Of a stretch of 64,000 bases of DNA, positions 20,751-29,932 are shown piece by piece. Location of the stretch: assembly GCA_900472175.1 (NCBI GenBank), contig UCHD01000023.1, forward strand, positions 62,001 to 126,000. The letters are read 5' to 3'. The notes beneath the pieces are model-generated. The model did not search any database. It was not told where the DNA came from and was given only the letters and a program-made list of their open reading frames with translations. The stretch comes from Hyphomicrobiales bacterium. Its GTDB lineage: Bacteria > Pseudomonadota > Alphaproteobacteria > Rhizobiales > Rhizobiaceae. Made by a program: the position numbers and the translations under genes. Each line of letters opens with the position of its first letter. Position 1 is the first letter of the stretch.

Positions 20751-21701
20751 ATGGACCCTTACTACTGGGAATCCGCACACGGAAATTTCGGCGACGATCT
20801 TAATCTGTGGCTCTGGGATTTCCTGATCCCGGGATTCCGGGATGTTCATCGCGAAACACTTCTCGTCGGGGTCGGCACGGTGCTGAACCGCGCGCTCTTG
20901 CCGGAAGGGCGGCACAAGCTGGTGCTTGGCAGCGGTTTTGGCTACGGCGCCCTGCCGGACATGAGCAACAGTGCGGAATGGGATGTCCGTTGCGTCCGCG
21001 GGCCGTTGACGGCGCAGAAGGTGGGCGTCGATCCCAAGCTCGGGATCATCGACCCGGCGGTCATGGTTGCCGAGATGCCCGAGTTCAAAGGCCTGCCGAA
21101 GAAATACAAGAAGAGCTTCGTGCCGCATTGGGAATCGGCGATTGCCGGCATGTGGCCAGGCATCTGCCAGATCGTCGGCCTGCACTATATCGACCCGCGC
21201 GGCGACGCTAAGGATGTCATCCGCGAGATCGCCCAGTCGGAAATGATCGTTGCGGAATCGATGCACGGCGCCATTCTTGCCGATGCTTTCCGCGTTCCCT
21301 GGGTGGCGGTGTCGACCTCCAACAGCATCAACAGCTTCAAGTGGAACGATTGGGCCCACACCGTCGGCGTCACCTATCGCCCGCGGCATGTTCCGGTGTC
21401 GAGCCGGGCAGAGGCGATCATCAAGGGGGCGAAGTTCTGGGGCGTCGATTTCGATGCGCACCAGCCGGCGCTCGATGATCCGAACAAGCGTCAGATCGAT
21501 GAAAGCATCATGGTTGCGGTTCGAGCTCCCAAGCAGACCTCATTGCGGGTTGCTGCCAAGCAATTGCTGGCTGCCCCCTCGGCGCTGTCGCTGTGGCAAG
21601 CGGCGCGCGCCGCACCGCAACTGAGTGCCGATCACGCCCTTGTGGAGCGCAAGGAGCGCTTTCTCGATGTTATCGCTGGCGTGCGCCGCGACTATTTCTA
21701 G
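20751..21701 (+). CDS. exoV: Succinoglycan ketal pyruvyltransferase ExoV
   Basis: The 316-residue protein belongs to the polysaccharide pyruvyl transferase (CsaB-like) family and would place the pyruvate ketal on the terminal glucose of succinoglycan. Visible features are YYWESAHGNFGDDLNLWLWD at the N terminus, RGPLTAQK in the middle, and the conserved AESMHGAILADAFRVPW block. GGAG ten bases before ATG 20751 decides the start; the frame is open further upstream, but those codons lack a ribosome site. The length equals that of S. meliloti ExoV. Confidence 0.94.
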   Translation: MDPYYWESAHGNFGDDLNLWLWDFLIPGFRDVHRETLLVGVGTVLNRALLPEGRHKLVLGSGFGYGALPDMSNSAEWDVRCVRGPLTAQKVGVDPKLGIIDPAVMVAEMPEFKGLPKKYKKSFVPHWESAIAGMWPGICQIVGLHYIDPRGDAKDVIREIAQSEMIVAESMHGAILADAFRVPWVAVSTSNSINSFKWNDWAHTVGVTYRPRHVPVSSRAEAIIKGAKFWGVDFDAHQPALDDPNKRQIDESIMVAVRAPKQTSLRVAAKQLLAAPSALSLWQAARAAPQLSADHALVERKERFLDVIAGVRRDYF

Positions 21702-21734
21702 ATCGCGGGCACCATTGCGGCCGCCATCAACAGC

Positions 21735-22748
21735 CTATCGGGCTGCGGACGGCGGTTGCAGCAGATAGCGCAAGCCGCCCGATCCGCCCAGCGCCACCGG
21801 GGCCGCGTCGGACTGGCGGCGAAAACGGTCCGTCTTGTCGGCGAAAATCCCGGAGGCGATGGCCGGAATGGCCGCCGGATTGCCAAGCGCGTGGAGCAAC
21901 GCGGCTCTTGAGCCGGATTGCCGCTTGATGTCGAGAAATTCCCGAAGCTCGTATCGACCCCGGATGTGATGTTCGTGGCGGGCAATCAGTGCGCGTGCCT
22001 GCGGCGGCAGATCGCTCTGGGCAAGAATTGACCTGTCGGCCTCATAAAGCCGCTTCAGGTCGGCCGTGCGGTGGCTGCTGCTGAGGGAATCGCCGCGCAC
22101 AACGGCACCGTAACCACAGCTATGGATGATCTTGTAGCGCGCGCCCCTGGTCAGCGCCCGGGCATACAGATCGTAATCCTCGCCCAGCCGCAGGTTTTCC
22201 TGGTAGCGGAGGCGGTGTGTATCGAGAAAATCGCGCCGCATCAACGGTTTCAGGAAGCCGATCTCGCCCCGCCGGACGCCGCGCTTGGAGATATTGCCCT
22301 TGATGAACTCGCCGAGGGTGAGAATACGCGGGGCTGCGGGAAAGGCCTCAACGGCAAGCTGGGCGTCGTCTGCCGCCGCCTCATCGACAAACGCGATGTT
22401 GTCGGCAATGAAATCCCAATCCGTCTGAGCCAGGAGGTTTCTCAAGCGTCCGGGAAAGAAAAAATCATCGGCATCGAGGATCGCCAGTACTGGGGATTTC
22501 GAGATTGAAATGGCGTGGTTGCGGGCAGCGGCAGGCCCTCTGTTGGCCTCGAACCGGGCGATAGTCAGCCGGCCACTGCCATCGTCCGCCTTTCGCGAGG
22601 CATCGCCAGTGCCGTCAGTCGAACCGTCGTCGACGACCACGACTTCGGCTGTCTCAGGCTCTCTCAGTGCCGAGATGACGGCTCGCCCGATCGTTTCGGC
22701 CGCGTTCTTCGCGGCGATGATGACGCAGACGTCTGCATTCGGTTTCAT
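21735..22748 (-). CDS. exoU: Succinoglycan glucosyltransferase ExoU
   Basis: GT2 enzyme of 337 residues that in S. meliloti adds the sixth sugar of the repeat. It has CVIIAAKNAAETIGRAV, then VVVDDGSTDGT for UDP-sugar binding, PAAARNHAI, and the metal-binding DAD in LAILDADDFFFPG. It converges with exoV and lies 150 bases downstream of exoX on the same strand. It is close in sequence style to ExoO and ExoW; the specific step is assigned by gene order. Confidence 0.92.
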   Translation of the reverse strand: MKPNADVCVIIAAKNAAETIGRAVISALREPETAEVVVVDDGSTDGTGDASRKADDGSGRLTIARFEANRGPAAARNHAISISKSPVLAILDADDFFFPGRLRNLLAQTDWDFIADNIAFVDEAAADDAQLAVEAFPAAPRILTLGEFIKGNISKRGVRRGEIGFLKPLMRRDFLDTHRLRYQENLRLGEDYDLYARALTRGARYKIIHSCGYGAVVRGDSLSSSHRTADLKRLYEADRSILAQSDLPPQARALIARHEHHIRGRYELREFLDIKRQSGSRAALLHALGNPAAIPAIASGIFADKTDRFRRQSDAAPVALGGSGGLRYLLQPPSAAR

Positions 22749-22898
22749 GATCGCATTCCTTCATCGCTGTCGGGCCGAACCTAGGTCGGGTTTGGACATG
22801 CGGCAAGGCGCGATGTTGCAGATGCGAAGAAATAGGGGCAGGCAGACGCGAAACTCAGCCGTCATCGGCGAAGGCGCAGCGACGGTTCAGGCGACTAC

Positions 22899-23186
22899 TC
22901 AGGAATTGAAATGGCCAGGGTTGTTCGGCACGCGGATCGTTTTGGCGTCCTTGTCGTCACTGGAAGCGGCAGACCCAGGCGACTGACGTTGCGCAGTGTT
23001 GCGGCGGTCCCGGCCTTCCTTGGCCACCAGAAACAGCACGGCAATGAAATATCCTGCTTGAATAAGCACCGCGCAAACCAGCGTCTGCCATGCCGTCGTC
23101 CAGGCAGAGCCTGTCAGGATGAAGGTCACAATGGCAAAAACGGCGAGCGCTCCGATCATGCTGATGAAAACACGCGGCGCAAACAT
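22899..23186 (-). CDS. exoX: Exopolysaccharide repressor ExoX
   Basis: A 95-residue inner-membrane protein with two hydrophobic segments (about residues 5-25 and 32-52) and a long polar, cytoplasmic tail. Size, topology and position between exoU and exoY match ExoX/Psi proteins, which lower exopolysaccharide output after translation, probably by acting on ExoY. I place the start at ATG 23186 behind GAGGACG; a TTG one codon earlier is less likely. The exoX to exoY dosage ratio is the known control point in S. meliloti. Confidence 0.85.
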   Translation of the reverse strand: MFAPRVFISMIGALAVFAIVTFILTGSAWTTAWQTLVCAVLIQAGYFIAVLFLVAKEGRDRRNTAQRQSPGSAASSDDKDAKTIRVPNNPGHFNS

Positions 23187-23990
23187 CAAAACGTCCTCAA
23201 TATTATGTCTTGATCTGCAAACATCATTGAAAAGTCCACCTTCTCCTCTTAGGCGATCATTAACATATCGAACATGCTTTGCGGCTTCAATCGCTCGGAG
23301 GCATTCTGCTTCATTACATTTACGTCATTTAACGTGAGAATTCTTAGCCTGCATTTAAAATCATCTATCGATTGCCCGGCAATCGTAATGTTTTTGGCGC
23401 GATACAAGGCCAATTTCCCCAGATGGTACGGGATTTCGACGCGGGAAGTGCCGTTAACAGGATTTTGCCACATTTAGGGATGTGTCGCCATGTCCGATGC
23501 AATCAGGGGGCGCTATTTGTCGGGCGCCTATCCCCTGGTGGTGAATTGGTTCGTCTTGTTAATCAACTTTTGTTACAAGATTAGCATATACGAATATACA
23601 GCATTGCAGTGCAAAAATAATGCTGCACTGCAATATTTTGACCGAAAGGGAAATGATTTTCGTATTCCTTACGACAAATGAAAGCTTTCAAATATCGTAG
23701 TCGCCACGTTTATGTCCGCAACAGGCATAATCAGCGTAAACAACTTATAGTTTTCAAGAAAAATCACGGATTGTCAGAATTTACACTATATCCGAACGTA
23801 TATTAGCTATTGCTTTGTGAATTGGAAAAAGCGGCCACAATTTTTAACTTGGCCGCATTTCACTTGTGCGGCGGCATCATCCCGAAAGCTGCCTTTAAAA
23901 ATCAAAATCTCCCTCTACACTCCCAAATGCAATCATACCCAGGCCCGCTGGGAACCCGACCAATCGCCAACCCGAATGGAGTTTTCTCCC
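23187..23990. other. AT-rich regulatory gap between exoX and exoY
   Basis: About 800 bases between the divergent exoX and exoY genes, clearly more AT-rich than the flanks. Short open frames occur but lack ribosome sites or recognisable content. The gap holds an 11-bp perfect inverted repeat at 23603-23634. Known regulators of exoY in rhizobia include the AT-preferring MucR/RosR proteins, so this gap is the likely control region; that is inference. Confidence 0.6.
23603..23634. repeat. Perfect 11-bp inverted repeat upstream of exoY
   Basis: ATTGCAGTGCA at 23603-23613 pairs exactly with TGCACTGCAAT at 23624-23634 across a 10-base spacer. Each arm itself contains TGCAGTGCA or TGCACTGCA, close to a palindrome. 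It is about 360 bases before the exoY start and could be an operator. No T-run follows on either strand, so it is not a normal terminator. Confidence 0.6.
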
Positions 23991-24671
23991 ATGAAGTCTG
24001 CGACTCGATCGGCAAACTCGCCGTATTTTACGACCATCGAATCCGGGGGACACCGGCCGATAGGGGGAATATCAAAAAGGGGTTTCGATATCTTCGCCGC
24101 GTCAATGGCGCTCATCGTCTTCAGCCCGCTGTTTCTGTTGCTGATGGCGCTCGTGAAGTTTTCCGATGGCGGCAAGGTGTTTTATGGACACCGCCGTGTC
24201 GGTCATAATGGCCGCTATTTCCATTGCCTCAAGTTCCGGACGATGGCGCCGGACGCCGACAAGATTTTGCAGGACCATCTGCATAAAAATCCCAAGGCCT
24301 ATGAGGAATGGCAGGCAACCCGCAAGCTGCAGGATGACCCGCGTGTTACCGTCGTCGGCAGTGTTCTGCGCAAGCTGAGCCTCGATGAACTGCCGCAGCT
24401 GCTCAACATCATCCGCGGCGAAATGAGTGTCGTCGGCCCACGTCCCGTCGTTGAAGACGAACTTGAGCTTTATGAACACTCCGCCGTCTTCTATCTGAGG
24501 TCGCGCCCCGGTCTGACTGGCCTCTGGCAGGTGAGCGGCCGCAACGACGTATCCTATGCCGCCCGTATCGCCTTCGATACGCATTATGTGACCAACTGGT
24601 CACTGTTCAACGATGTGGTCATCGTTGCCAAGACAATTCCTGCTGTCTGCCTTTCTAAGGGCAGTTACTGA
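23991..24671 (+). CDS. exoY: Undecaprenyl-phosphate galactose phosphotransferase ExoY
   Basis: Priming enzyme of succinoglycan synthesis that transfers galactose-1-phosphate from UDP-galactose to the lipid carrier. From ATG 23991 it has 226 residues, the same as S. meliloti ExoY. It has [20 protein letters not shown] (membrane segment), then [45 protein letters not shown] and [14 protein letters not shown], all polyprenyl-phosphate sugar transferase motifs. The frame is open 58 codons further upstream, but that part has unlike codon use and no homology, so it is rejected. Confidence 0.96.
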   Translation: MKSATRSANSPYFTTIESGGHRPIGGISKRGFDIFAASMALIVFSPLFLLLMALVKFSDGGKVFYGHRRVGHNGRYFHCLKFRTMAPDADKILQDHLHKNPKAYEEWQATRKLQDDPRVTVVGSVLRKLSLDELPQLLNIIRGEMSVVGPRPVVEDELELYEHSAVFYLRSRPGLTGLWQVSGRNDVSYAARIAFDTHYVTNWSLFNDVVIVAKTIPAVCLSKGSY

Positions 24672-24747
24672 GTCACAGTCACCAGCGTGAATATGCCGTT
24701 TCCGTCATAACGCCGGGATCGGCTTTGTTGTTAAGTAAGGAAGTTTC

Positions 24748-26022
24748 ATGAACAGAAGTCTTCACCAGGGACTTCCAGCCCTCGGCCGCAAGGTCCGGGG
24801 AGTTGCGCGTCTTTCCGCGCTCGCCATCGCCATCAGCGTTTCCGGCATCCATGGCGCTTTTGCCGGCGAGTATACGCTCGGAGCCATGGATAAGCTGAGA
24901 ATACGCGTGGCGGAATGGCAGACGGCGGAAGGGGCCGTCCGGGATTGGTCTGCCGTCAGCGGAGACTACACGGTCGGTGCTTCCGGCGCCATCTCCCTGC
25001 CTTTCCTCGGCACTGTGCCGGCGTCCGGCAAGACCACGTCGGAAATTGCCGATGAAGTCGGCTTGCAGTTGCAAAAGCTGTTCGGCCTTCCCGACCGGCC
25101 GTCCGCGTCGGTGGAGCTTGCACAATACCGGCCGATCTACCTCGCTGGCGAAGTCCAGACACCAGGCGAATATCCGTTTGCGCCGGAGATGACGGTTCTC
25201 AAGGCAGTCAGCCTGGGTGGCGGTCTGCGCCGGGCTGAAAACGGCCAGCGGTTTGCGCGCGATTTCATCAACGCGCAGGGGGATTCGTCGGTGCAGATCA
25301 CCGAGCGGAACCGGCTTCTGGTTCGCCGCGCGCGGCTACAGGCAGAAATCGCCGAGAAGACCGAGATTACCCTGCCCGCCGAGTTGAAGGGCGTCGCAGC
25401 GGCGCCTGACCTTCTTGAAAGCGAGATGGCGCTGATGGTCTCTCGCGACAAGCGGCAGAAGCTGCAACTGACCGCGCTGGCCGAACTCAAATCGCTGCTG
25501 CAAAGCGAAATCGAAGCGCTTGGCAAGAAGTCGGTCACGCAGACACGGCAGCTGGAACTTGTTGTCGAAGACAAGGGGCGTGTCGATGTTCTAGCGGAAA
25601 AGGGACTGGCGCTCAGTGCCCGCAAGCTTGCCGTCGAGCAGCGCGCAGCTGACCTTCAGGCCGCCTTGCTCGATATCGATACCGCTTCGCTGAAGGCCAA
25701 GCAGGCTGTCAGCCAGGCGAGCCAGGACGAAACCAACCTGCGCAACGACTGGGATGCGCAGCTTGCCCAGGAACTGCAGAACACCGAGGCCGAGTTGGAC
25801 ACGCTGGCCCTGAAGCTGATCACCAGCCGTGATCTGATGACGGAAGCATTGGTTCAGTCGGCTGATGCGTCGCTGACGCCCAAGCCAGGCCGTACGGTCG
25901 ATATCAACTATTCCATTATTCGCCAGAAGGATGGAAAGTCGACGACGATTGCGGCGAACGAAGGAACGCCGATACAGCCCGGTGATGTCGTGAAGGTCGA
26001 ACCGACGCTCAACACGCAATGA
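24748..26022 (+). CDS. exoF: Succinoglycan export protein ExoF
   Basis: A 424-residue exported protein. The signal peptide ends about residue 39 (IHGAFA then GEYTLG). A polysaccharide export (PES) domain with YTLGAMDKLRIRVAEWQ and SVELAQYRPIYLAGEV-type SLBB sequence occupies residues 40-155. A long helical, coiled-coil-rich region (about 185-370) and a C-terminal SLBB-like end follow. ExoF probably forms the periplasmic or outer-membrane exit together with ExoP. AAGGAAG lies four bases before the ATG, 76 bases after exoY, so exoYFQ look like one operon. Confidence 0.93.
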   Translation: MNRSLHQGLPALGRKVRGVARLSALAIAISVSGIHGAFAGEYTLGAMDKLRIRVAEWQTAEGAVRDWSAVSGDYTVGASGAISLPFLGTVPASGKTTSEIADEVGLQLQKLFGLPDRPSASVELAQYRPIYLAGEVQTPGEYPFAPEMTVLKAVSLGGGLRRAENGQRFARDFINAQGDSSVQITERNRLLVRRARLQAEIAEKTEITLPAELKGVAAAPDLLESEMALMVSRDKRQKLQLTALAELKSLLQSEIEALGKKSVTQTRQLELVVEDKGRVDVLAEKGLALSARKLAVEQRAADLQAALLDIDTASLKAKQAVSQASQDETNLRNDWDAQLAQELQNTEAELDTLALKLITSRDLMTEALVQSADASLTPKPGRTVDINYSIIRQKDGKSTTIAANEGTPIQPGDVVKVEPTLNTQ

Positions 26023-26032
26023 GGGTGGGCGG

Positions 26033-27337
26033 ATGAAAATCGCCAAGGCCAGTCTGGTAAAACCGGGCGAGAACCGCCTCTATGCGGTTTTCGCCTTGAT
26101 GGTCTCGTATTTTGTCTTCGCCTATTCCGGGCGGTTCGGCCAGGTTTCGATCCTGCTTTATTATGCGGTCTGGCTGCCCCTGGTGCTGGTCGATTACCGC
26201 CGGGTGCTGGGGAGCTACCGCAAATATATCTGGATCTTCGCCTTCGCGATCTTTGCCTGCATCTCGGTGTTCTGGTCGGCAGCGCCCGGCACAACCACAC
26301 GGGCCGGCGTCCAGTATCTCACCCATGTCATCTGCGCGCTGATTGCCATGCGGGTGCTTGATGTCAGAACGCTGACGCTGGGTTCGGTGGCGGGCGCGGG
26401 TCTCGTGCTGGTCTACTCGCTGCTGTTCGGTGTCTATCATTTCGATCCGCTGGATGGCACCATCAGCTTTGTCGGTGCCTTCGCTTCCAAGAACCAGCTC
26501 GGTTTTTATGCGTCGCTTGCGGTATTCTTCAGTTTCGCAGCGGTAGTCATCCTCGGGCAGCGCGGTATCTGGCTTGCCGTCTGCGGCGTTGTTGGCCTGC
26601 TTGCCGCCTATTGCCTGCATGCGTCCCAATCGGCAACCTCGGTTCTGACTACGGCCGCCGTGATCGGCCTCGTCATCGGTATGCGGGTCTTTTCGATGCT
26701 GCCACCGAAAAGCCGCAAGCTGCTGTTCATCGCGGCCTCAGTCTTCGGTGTCATCACCGTGATCGCCGCCGTCTATGGCGGTGCGGTCGATAGTATTCTC
26801 GGCATCTTCGGCAAGGATTCGACCCTGACGGGCCGGACCTATCTCTGGCAGCAGGGCATCGAGGCGGCGATGGCATCGCCGGTGATCGGCATCGGTTACC
26901 AGGCCTATTGGGTACAGGGTTTTTCAGAACCGGAGCGGCTGTGGGAGGAGTTCTTCATCGGCTCGCGCAGCGGATTTCATTTCCACAATACGTTTATCGA
27001 GACGATGGTGGAGATGGGCGGGATCGGTCTGGTTCTGTTGACCGGGCTTCTGCTAGCCGGTTTGCTCGGTCACTTGAAAAGAGTGCTGAGCGAGAAGGAG
27101 AGTTCCGAGCCGCTTGTGCTGTTCGGCGTTTCCGCCCTGCTGTTCGTGCGCGCCTTTGCCGAAATCGACGTGATCTTTCCCTATCAGATCGGCTCGTTCC
27201 TCCTCTACGTCGTCGCAGGCAAGCTGACCATGCCGGTCGCGCCAGTCGCTTTGCCCCGGGTTTTCAATGTTCGTGACGACAGCCTGCGGGCAATCGTCCA
27301 GCCGCTCGGCGCCGGACCGGTCTATCCGCACAGATAG
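26033..27337 (+). CDS. exoQ: Succinoglycan polymerase ExoQ (Wzy/O-antigen ligase family)
   Basis: A 434-residue polytopic membrane protein with about 10-12 hydrophobic helices and the O-antigen ligase/polymerase domain. The conserved long periplasmic loop carries GIGYQAYWVQGF and HFHNTFIETMVEMGG, with the histidines typical of Wzy proteins. ExoQ polymerises the octasaccharide repeats. It begins ten bases after exoF behind GGGTGGGCGG. It is followed by a converging cyclase gene, not by exoZ as in S. meliloti. Confidence 0.93.
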   Translation: MKIAKASLVKPGENRLYAVFALMVSYFVFAYSGRFGQVSILLYYAVWLPLVLVDYRRVLGSYRKYIWIFAFAIFACISVFWSAAPGTTTRAGVQYLTHVICALIAMRVLDVRTLTLGSVAGAGLVLVYSLLFGVYHFDPLDGTISFVGAFASKNQLGFYASLAVFFSFAAVVILGQRGIWLAVCGVVGLLAAYCLHASQSATSVLTTAAVIGLVIGMRVFSMLPPKSRKLLFIAASVFGVITVIAAVYGGAVDSILGIFGKDSTLTGRTYLWQQGIEAAMASPVIGIGYQAYWVQGFSEPERLWEEFFIGSRSGFHFHNTFIETMVEMGGIGLVLLTGLLLAGLLGHLKRVLSEKESSEPLVLFGVSALLFVRAFAEIDVIFPYQIGSFLLYVVAGKLTMPVAPVALPRVFNVRDDSLRAIVQPLGAGPVYPHR

Positions 27338-27353
27338 GCGCGCTGCTGTGTGC

Positions 27354-28574
27354 TTAGAACGCAAAGACCCCAATCGGTTCGCTGAGGCCCCTTAACGTGT
27401 AGGAGCCGAGATTTTCCAGGTTGGTCTGGCACTTGGCCATTTCGGCAAAAGCCTGCGACAGTAGAACCGGCCGCTTGAGTTCCTTGGTCAGGCTTTCGAG
27501 CCGTGAGGCGACGTTGACCGTCGGGCCGATGACAGTGAAGTCGAGGCGGCTGCGCGAGCCGATATTGCCATACATCACGTCACCGACATGTACGCCGATG
27601 CCATAACCAAGTGCCTGATGGCCTTTTTTGACATTTTCCTCGTTCAGTGCCGCCATCGCAGCCTGCGCTTCACGGATCGCCGCAAGAAGGTCGCCGCACG
27701 CACTGACCTTGTCGAGCGGGAAAATGGCCAGCAGGCCGTCGCCCATGAATTTCAGAATCTCGCCGCCGTGTTTCTCGATCGGCTCGGCCATGGCGTCGAA
27801 ATAGCCGTTGAGCAGCTCGATGACATCGTCGCGCGGCCACAGGTCGGAAATGCCGGTAAAGTCGCGCAGATCGCAGATCAGAATGGCAGCACGGACGGTA
27901 ACTCCGCTGCCGCGTGTCGTGGCACCGGCAAGGATCTGCTCGCTTGCATGCGGGCCGACATAAGTCTCGAGCAGCGTCCGGGCGAGGCGGTTCTTCAGGC
28001 GGATTTCACTGACCAGCGCAAAGGCCGGCAGCAGGCCGGCAAGAACCGCAATATCGTCATCGGTGAAGCCGCCCGGTCTGTCGCTGCCGAAAGTAATGAT
28101 GTGGTGCTTGCCCAACGTGTGCTCGAGTGGCCAGGCGATATAATCCGTGTGACCTTCAGCGCGCAGTTCATCATAAAGAGGATAGGGTGGGGCGTTGGCG
28201 GAGGCTGCCGGTTCGAGGCGCTGGCGGACCACCTTTGCGCCGCTGTGGATGTCGTTGACGGGGCTGTGGCGATAGCGGTCGCTATCTTCGATGCCGAAAC
28301 CGAAGGTCTGGATATCAGCTTCCTGCATGCCTCTCTGCCACAGGATTCGCGCACCCAGCCATTGTGGGTGAAGGATGCGGAAGTGAAGCGTGCCGCGAGA
28401 GACCGGTATTCCGGCCTGATTGAGCCTGGCGCACATCTCAATGAAGATATTGTCGATGAAACGCTCGTCGCGCGTCTCGGTCATCAGCCAGTCGATGATG
28501 CTGCTGCTGTCGCCCGGCGGCGTGTCAGCGCTCTCGCGAGGCAGGCTGGAAGCGGCGCTGGATGGAACTTGCAT
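27354..28574 (-). CDS. Class III adenylate/guanylate cyclase with N-terminal sensor region
   Basis: A 406-residue soluble protein. Residues 1-205 form an uncharacterised, possibly GAF-like sensory region. Residues 225-400 are a class III cyclase domain. Metal-binding aspartates are in ILICDLRDFTGISD and KFMGDGLLAIFP. The latter lysine, with LDFTVIGPTVNVASRLE (aspartate, asparagine and arginine), supports ATP as substrate, so cAMP is the likely product. It converges on exoQ with a 16-base gap. Similar multi-copy cyclases are common in rhizobia; the input signal is unknown. Confidence 0.85.
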   Translation of the reverse strand: MQVPSSAASSLPRESADTPPGDSSSIIDWLMTETRDERFIDNIFIEMCARLNQAGIPVSRGTLHFRILHPQWLGARILWQRGMQEADIQTFGFGIEDSDRYRHSPVNDIHSGAKVVRQRLEPAASANAPPYPLYDELRAEGHTDYIAWPLEHTLGKHHIITFGSDRPGGFTDDDIAVLAGLLPAFALVSEIRLKNRLARTLLETYVGPHASEQILAGATTRGSGVTVRAAILICDLRDFTGISDLWPRDDVIELLNGYFDAMAEPIEKHGGEILKFMGDGLLAIFPLDKVSACGDLLAAIREAQAAMAALNEENVKKGHQALGYGIGVHVGDVMYGNIGSRSRLDFTVIGPTVNVASRLESLTKELKRPVLLSQAFAEMAKCQTNLENLGSYTLRGLSEPIGVFAF

Positions 28575-28726
28575 GAATACACCCTGTCGTGGTCTTCGGC
28601 ACTTTGAACGACAAACTTAGTCACGGTGAAGCGCGAATACCAGTGTAGGAAGTTGCCTATCGTATTCGAAGCACGAGGAGGTGCGGCCCTAGCGTGATCG
28701 CCGGTTCTGCACGAGTTTTGCCCAGT

Positions 28727-28766
28727 AAAAAATGGAAATGGCGCCACCCTGAATGGGCGACGCCAT
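28727..28766 (-). terminator. Rho-independent terminator after glnII
   Basis: On the minus strand a 12-bp stem with two G-U pairs (arms 28755-28766 and 28738-28749) closes a 5-base loop. TTTCCATTTTTT follows. It lies 29 bases past the glnII stop. Confidence 0.75.
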
Positions 28767-28794
28767 GAAAATCCATTCGGTATTGCTACTGAAC

Positions 28795-29835
28795 TTAAGC
28801 TGCGGCCGAAATGCTGCCTGCGGTCGGAACTTCGGCAATCGTTTTCAGGATCTGCGAAGCGATCTGGTAGGGGCAGCCTTGCGAGTTCGGGCGGCGGTCT
28901 TCCAGGTAACCCTTGTAGCCGTTGTTGACGAAGGAATGCGGGATACGGACCGACGCGCCACGATCAGCAACACCGTAGGAGAACTTGTTCCACGGCGCCG
29001 TTTCGTGCTTGCCGGTCAGGCGCTTGTCGTTGTCCGGGCCGTAAACGGCGATGTGGTCCAGAAGGTTCTTTTCGAAGGCGGCCATCAGGGCTTCGAAGTA
29101 CTCCTTGCCGCCGACTTCGCGCATGTACTTGGTCGAGAAGTTGGCGTGCATGCCCGAGCCGTTCCAGTCGGTATCGCCGAGCGGCTTGCAATGGTATTCG
29201 ATGTCGATGCCATACTTTTCGGTCAGGCGCTGCAGGAGGTAGCGGGCCATCCAGATTTCATCTGCGGCGCGCTTGGAGCCCTTGCCGAAAATCTGGAATT
29301 CCCACTGGCCCTTGGCCACTTCGGCATTGATGCCTTCGTGGTTGATGCCGGCCGCGAGGCAAAGATCAAGATGCTCTTCGACGATCGTGCGGGCGATATC
29401 GCCAACATTCGAATAACCAACGCCGGTGTAGTACGGACCCTGCGGAGCCGGATAGCCGGTTTCCGGGAAGCCGAGCGGGCGGCCGTTCTTGTAGAAGAAA
29501 TATTCCTGCTCAAAGCCGAACCAGGTGCCTTCGTCGTCAATGACGGTAGCGCGGCTGTTGGAAGCGTGCGGGGTGACGCCATCCGGCATCATCACTTCGC
29601 ACATGACGAGCACGCCGTTGGTGCGGGCCGGATCCGGATAGATTGCAACCGGCTTCAGCACGCAATCCGACGAGCGGCCTTCAGCCTGCATCGTCGAGGA
29701 ACCATCGAAGCCCCAGAGCGGCAGCTGCTCGAGCGCCGGAAATGCGTCAAATTCCTTGACCTGTGTCTTACCGCGAAGGTTCGGGACCGGGGTATATCCG
29801 TCGAGCCAGATATACTCGAGCTTAAATTTCGTCAT
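28795..29835 (-). CDS. glnII: Glutamine synthetase type II, GlnII
   Basis: Eukaryote-like glutamine synthetase found in rhizobia beside the usual GlnA, induced under nitrogen limitation. From ATG 29835 it has 346 residues, starting MTKFKLEYIWLDGYTP. Characteristic segments are LWGFDGSSTMQAEG, FGFEQEYFFYKNG, GVGYSNVGDIARTI, GQWEFQIFG, the active-site NWNGSGMHANFSTK-like stretch at WNGSGMHANFS, and GVADRGASVRIP. An upstream extension of the frame is ignored because GAGAGG precedes ATG 29835. A sigma-54 type promoter lies about 85 bases upstream, and gstI is divergent. Confidence 0.96.
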   Translation of the reverse strand: MTKFKLEYIWLDGYTPVPNLRGKTQVKEFDAFPALEQLPLWGFDGSSTMQAEGRSSDCVLKPVAIYPDPARTNGVLVMCEVMMPDGVTPHASNSRATVIDDEGTWFGFEQEYFFYKNGRPLGFPETGYPAPQGPYYTGVGYSNVGDIARTIVEEHLDLCLAAGINHEGINAEVAKGQWEFQIFGKGSKRAADEIWMARYLLQRLTEKYGIDIEYHCKPLGDTDWNGSGMHANFSTKYMREVGGKEYFEALMAAFEKNLLDHIAVYGPDNDKRLTGKHETAPWNKFSYGVADRGASVRIPHSFVNNGYKGYLEDRRPNSQGCPYQIASQILKTIAEVPTAGSISAAA

Positions 29836-29917
29836 TTCTAACCTCTCATGGGTTGATGATGCACAGCGTCCGGAAAAGTCCAATGACGCCGCGCCGCCAA
29901 CGGCTGACTACCTATAT

Positions 29918-29932
29918 GCACGGGGCATGCCA
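29918..29932 (-). promoter_or_regulatory. Sigma-54 (-24/-12) promoter of glnII
   Basis: On the minus strand TGGCATGCCCCGTGC fits the RpoN consensus TGGCAC-N5-TTGC, with GG and GC exactly 12 bases apart. The predicted start is near 29906, giving a leader of about 70 bases. NtrC activation of glnII from such a promoter is established in rhizobia. Confidence 0.75.

Noticed and set aside
23249-23473. 74-codon minus-strand frame in the same gap
   Set aside because: No clear ribosome site or recognisable motif, and codon use is unlike the neighbours.
23490-23681. 63-codon plus-strand frame in the exoX-exoY gap
   Set aside because: It has no good ribosome site and runs through the inverted repeat; the composition looks like non-coding AT-rich DNA.
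23817-23990. 58-codon N-terminal extension of exoY
   Set aside because: AT-rich, without homology or ribosome site; the shorter form has exactly the known ExoY length.
28753-29841. 362-codon plus-strand frame opposite glnII
   Set aside because: It is the mirror of glnII, which has all glutamine synthetase motifs.
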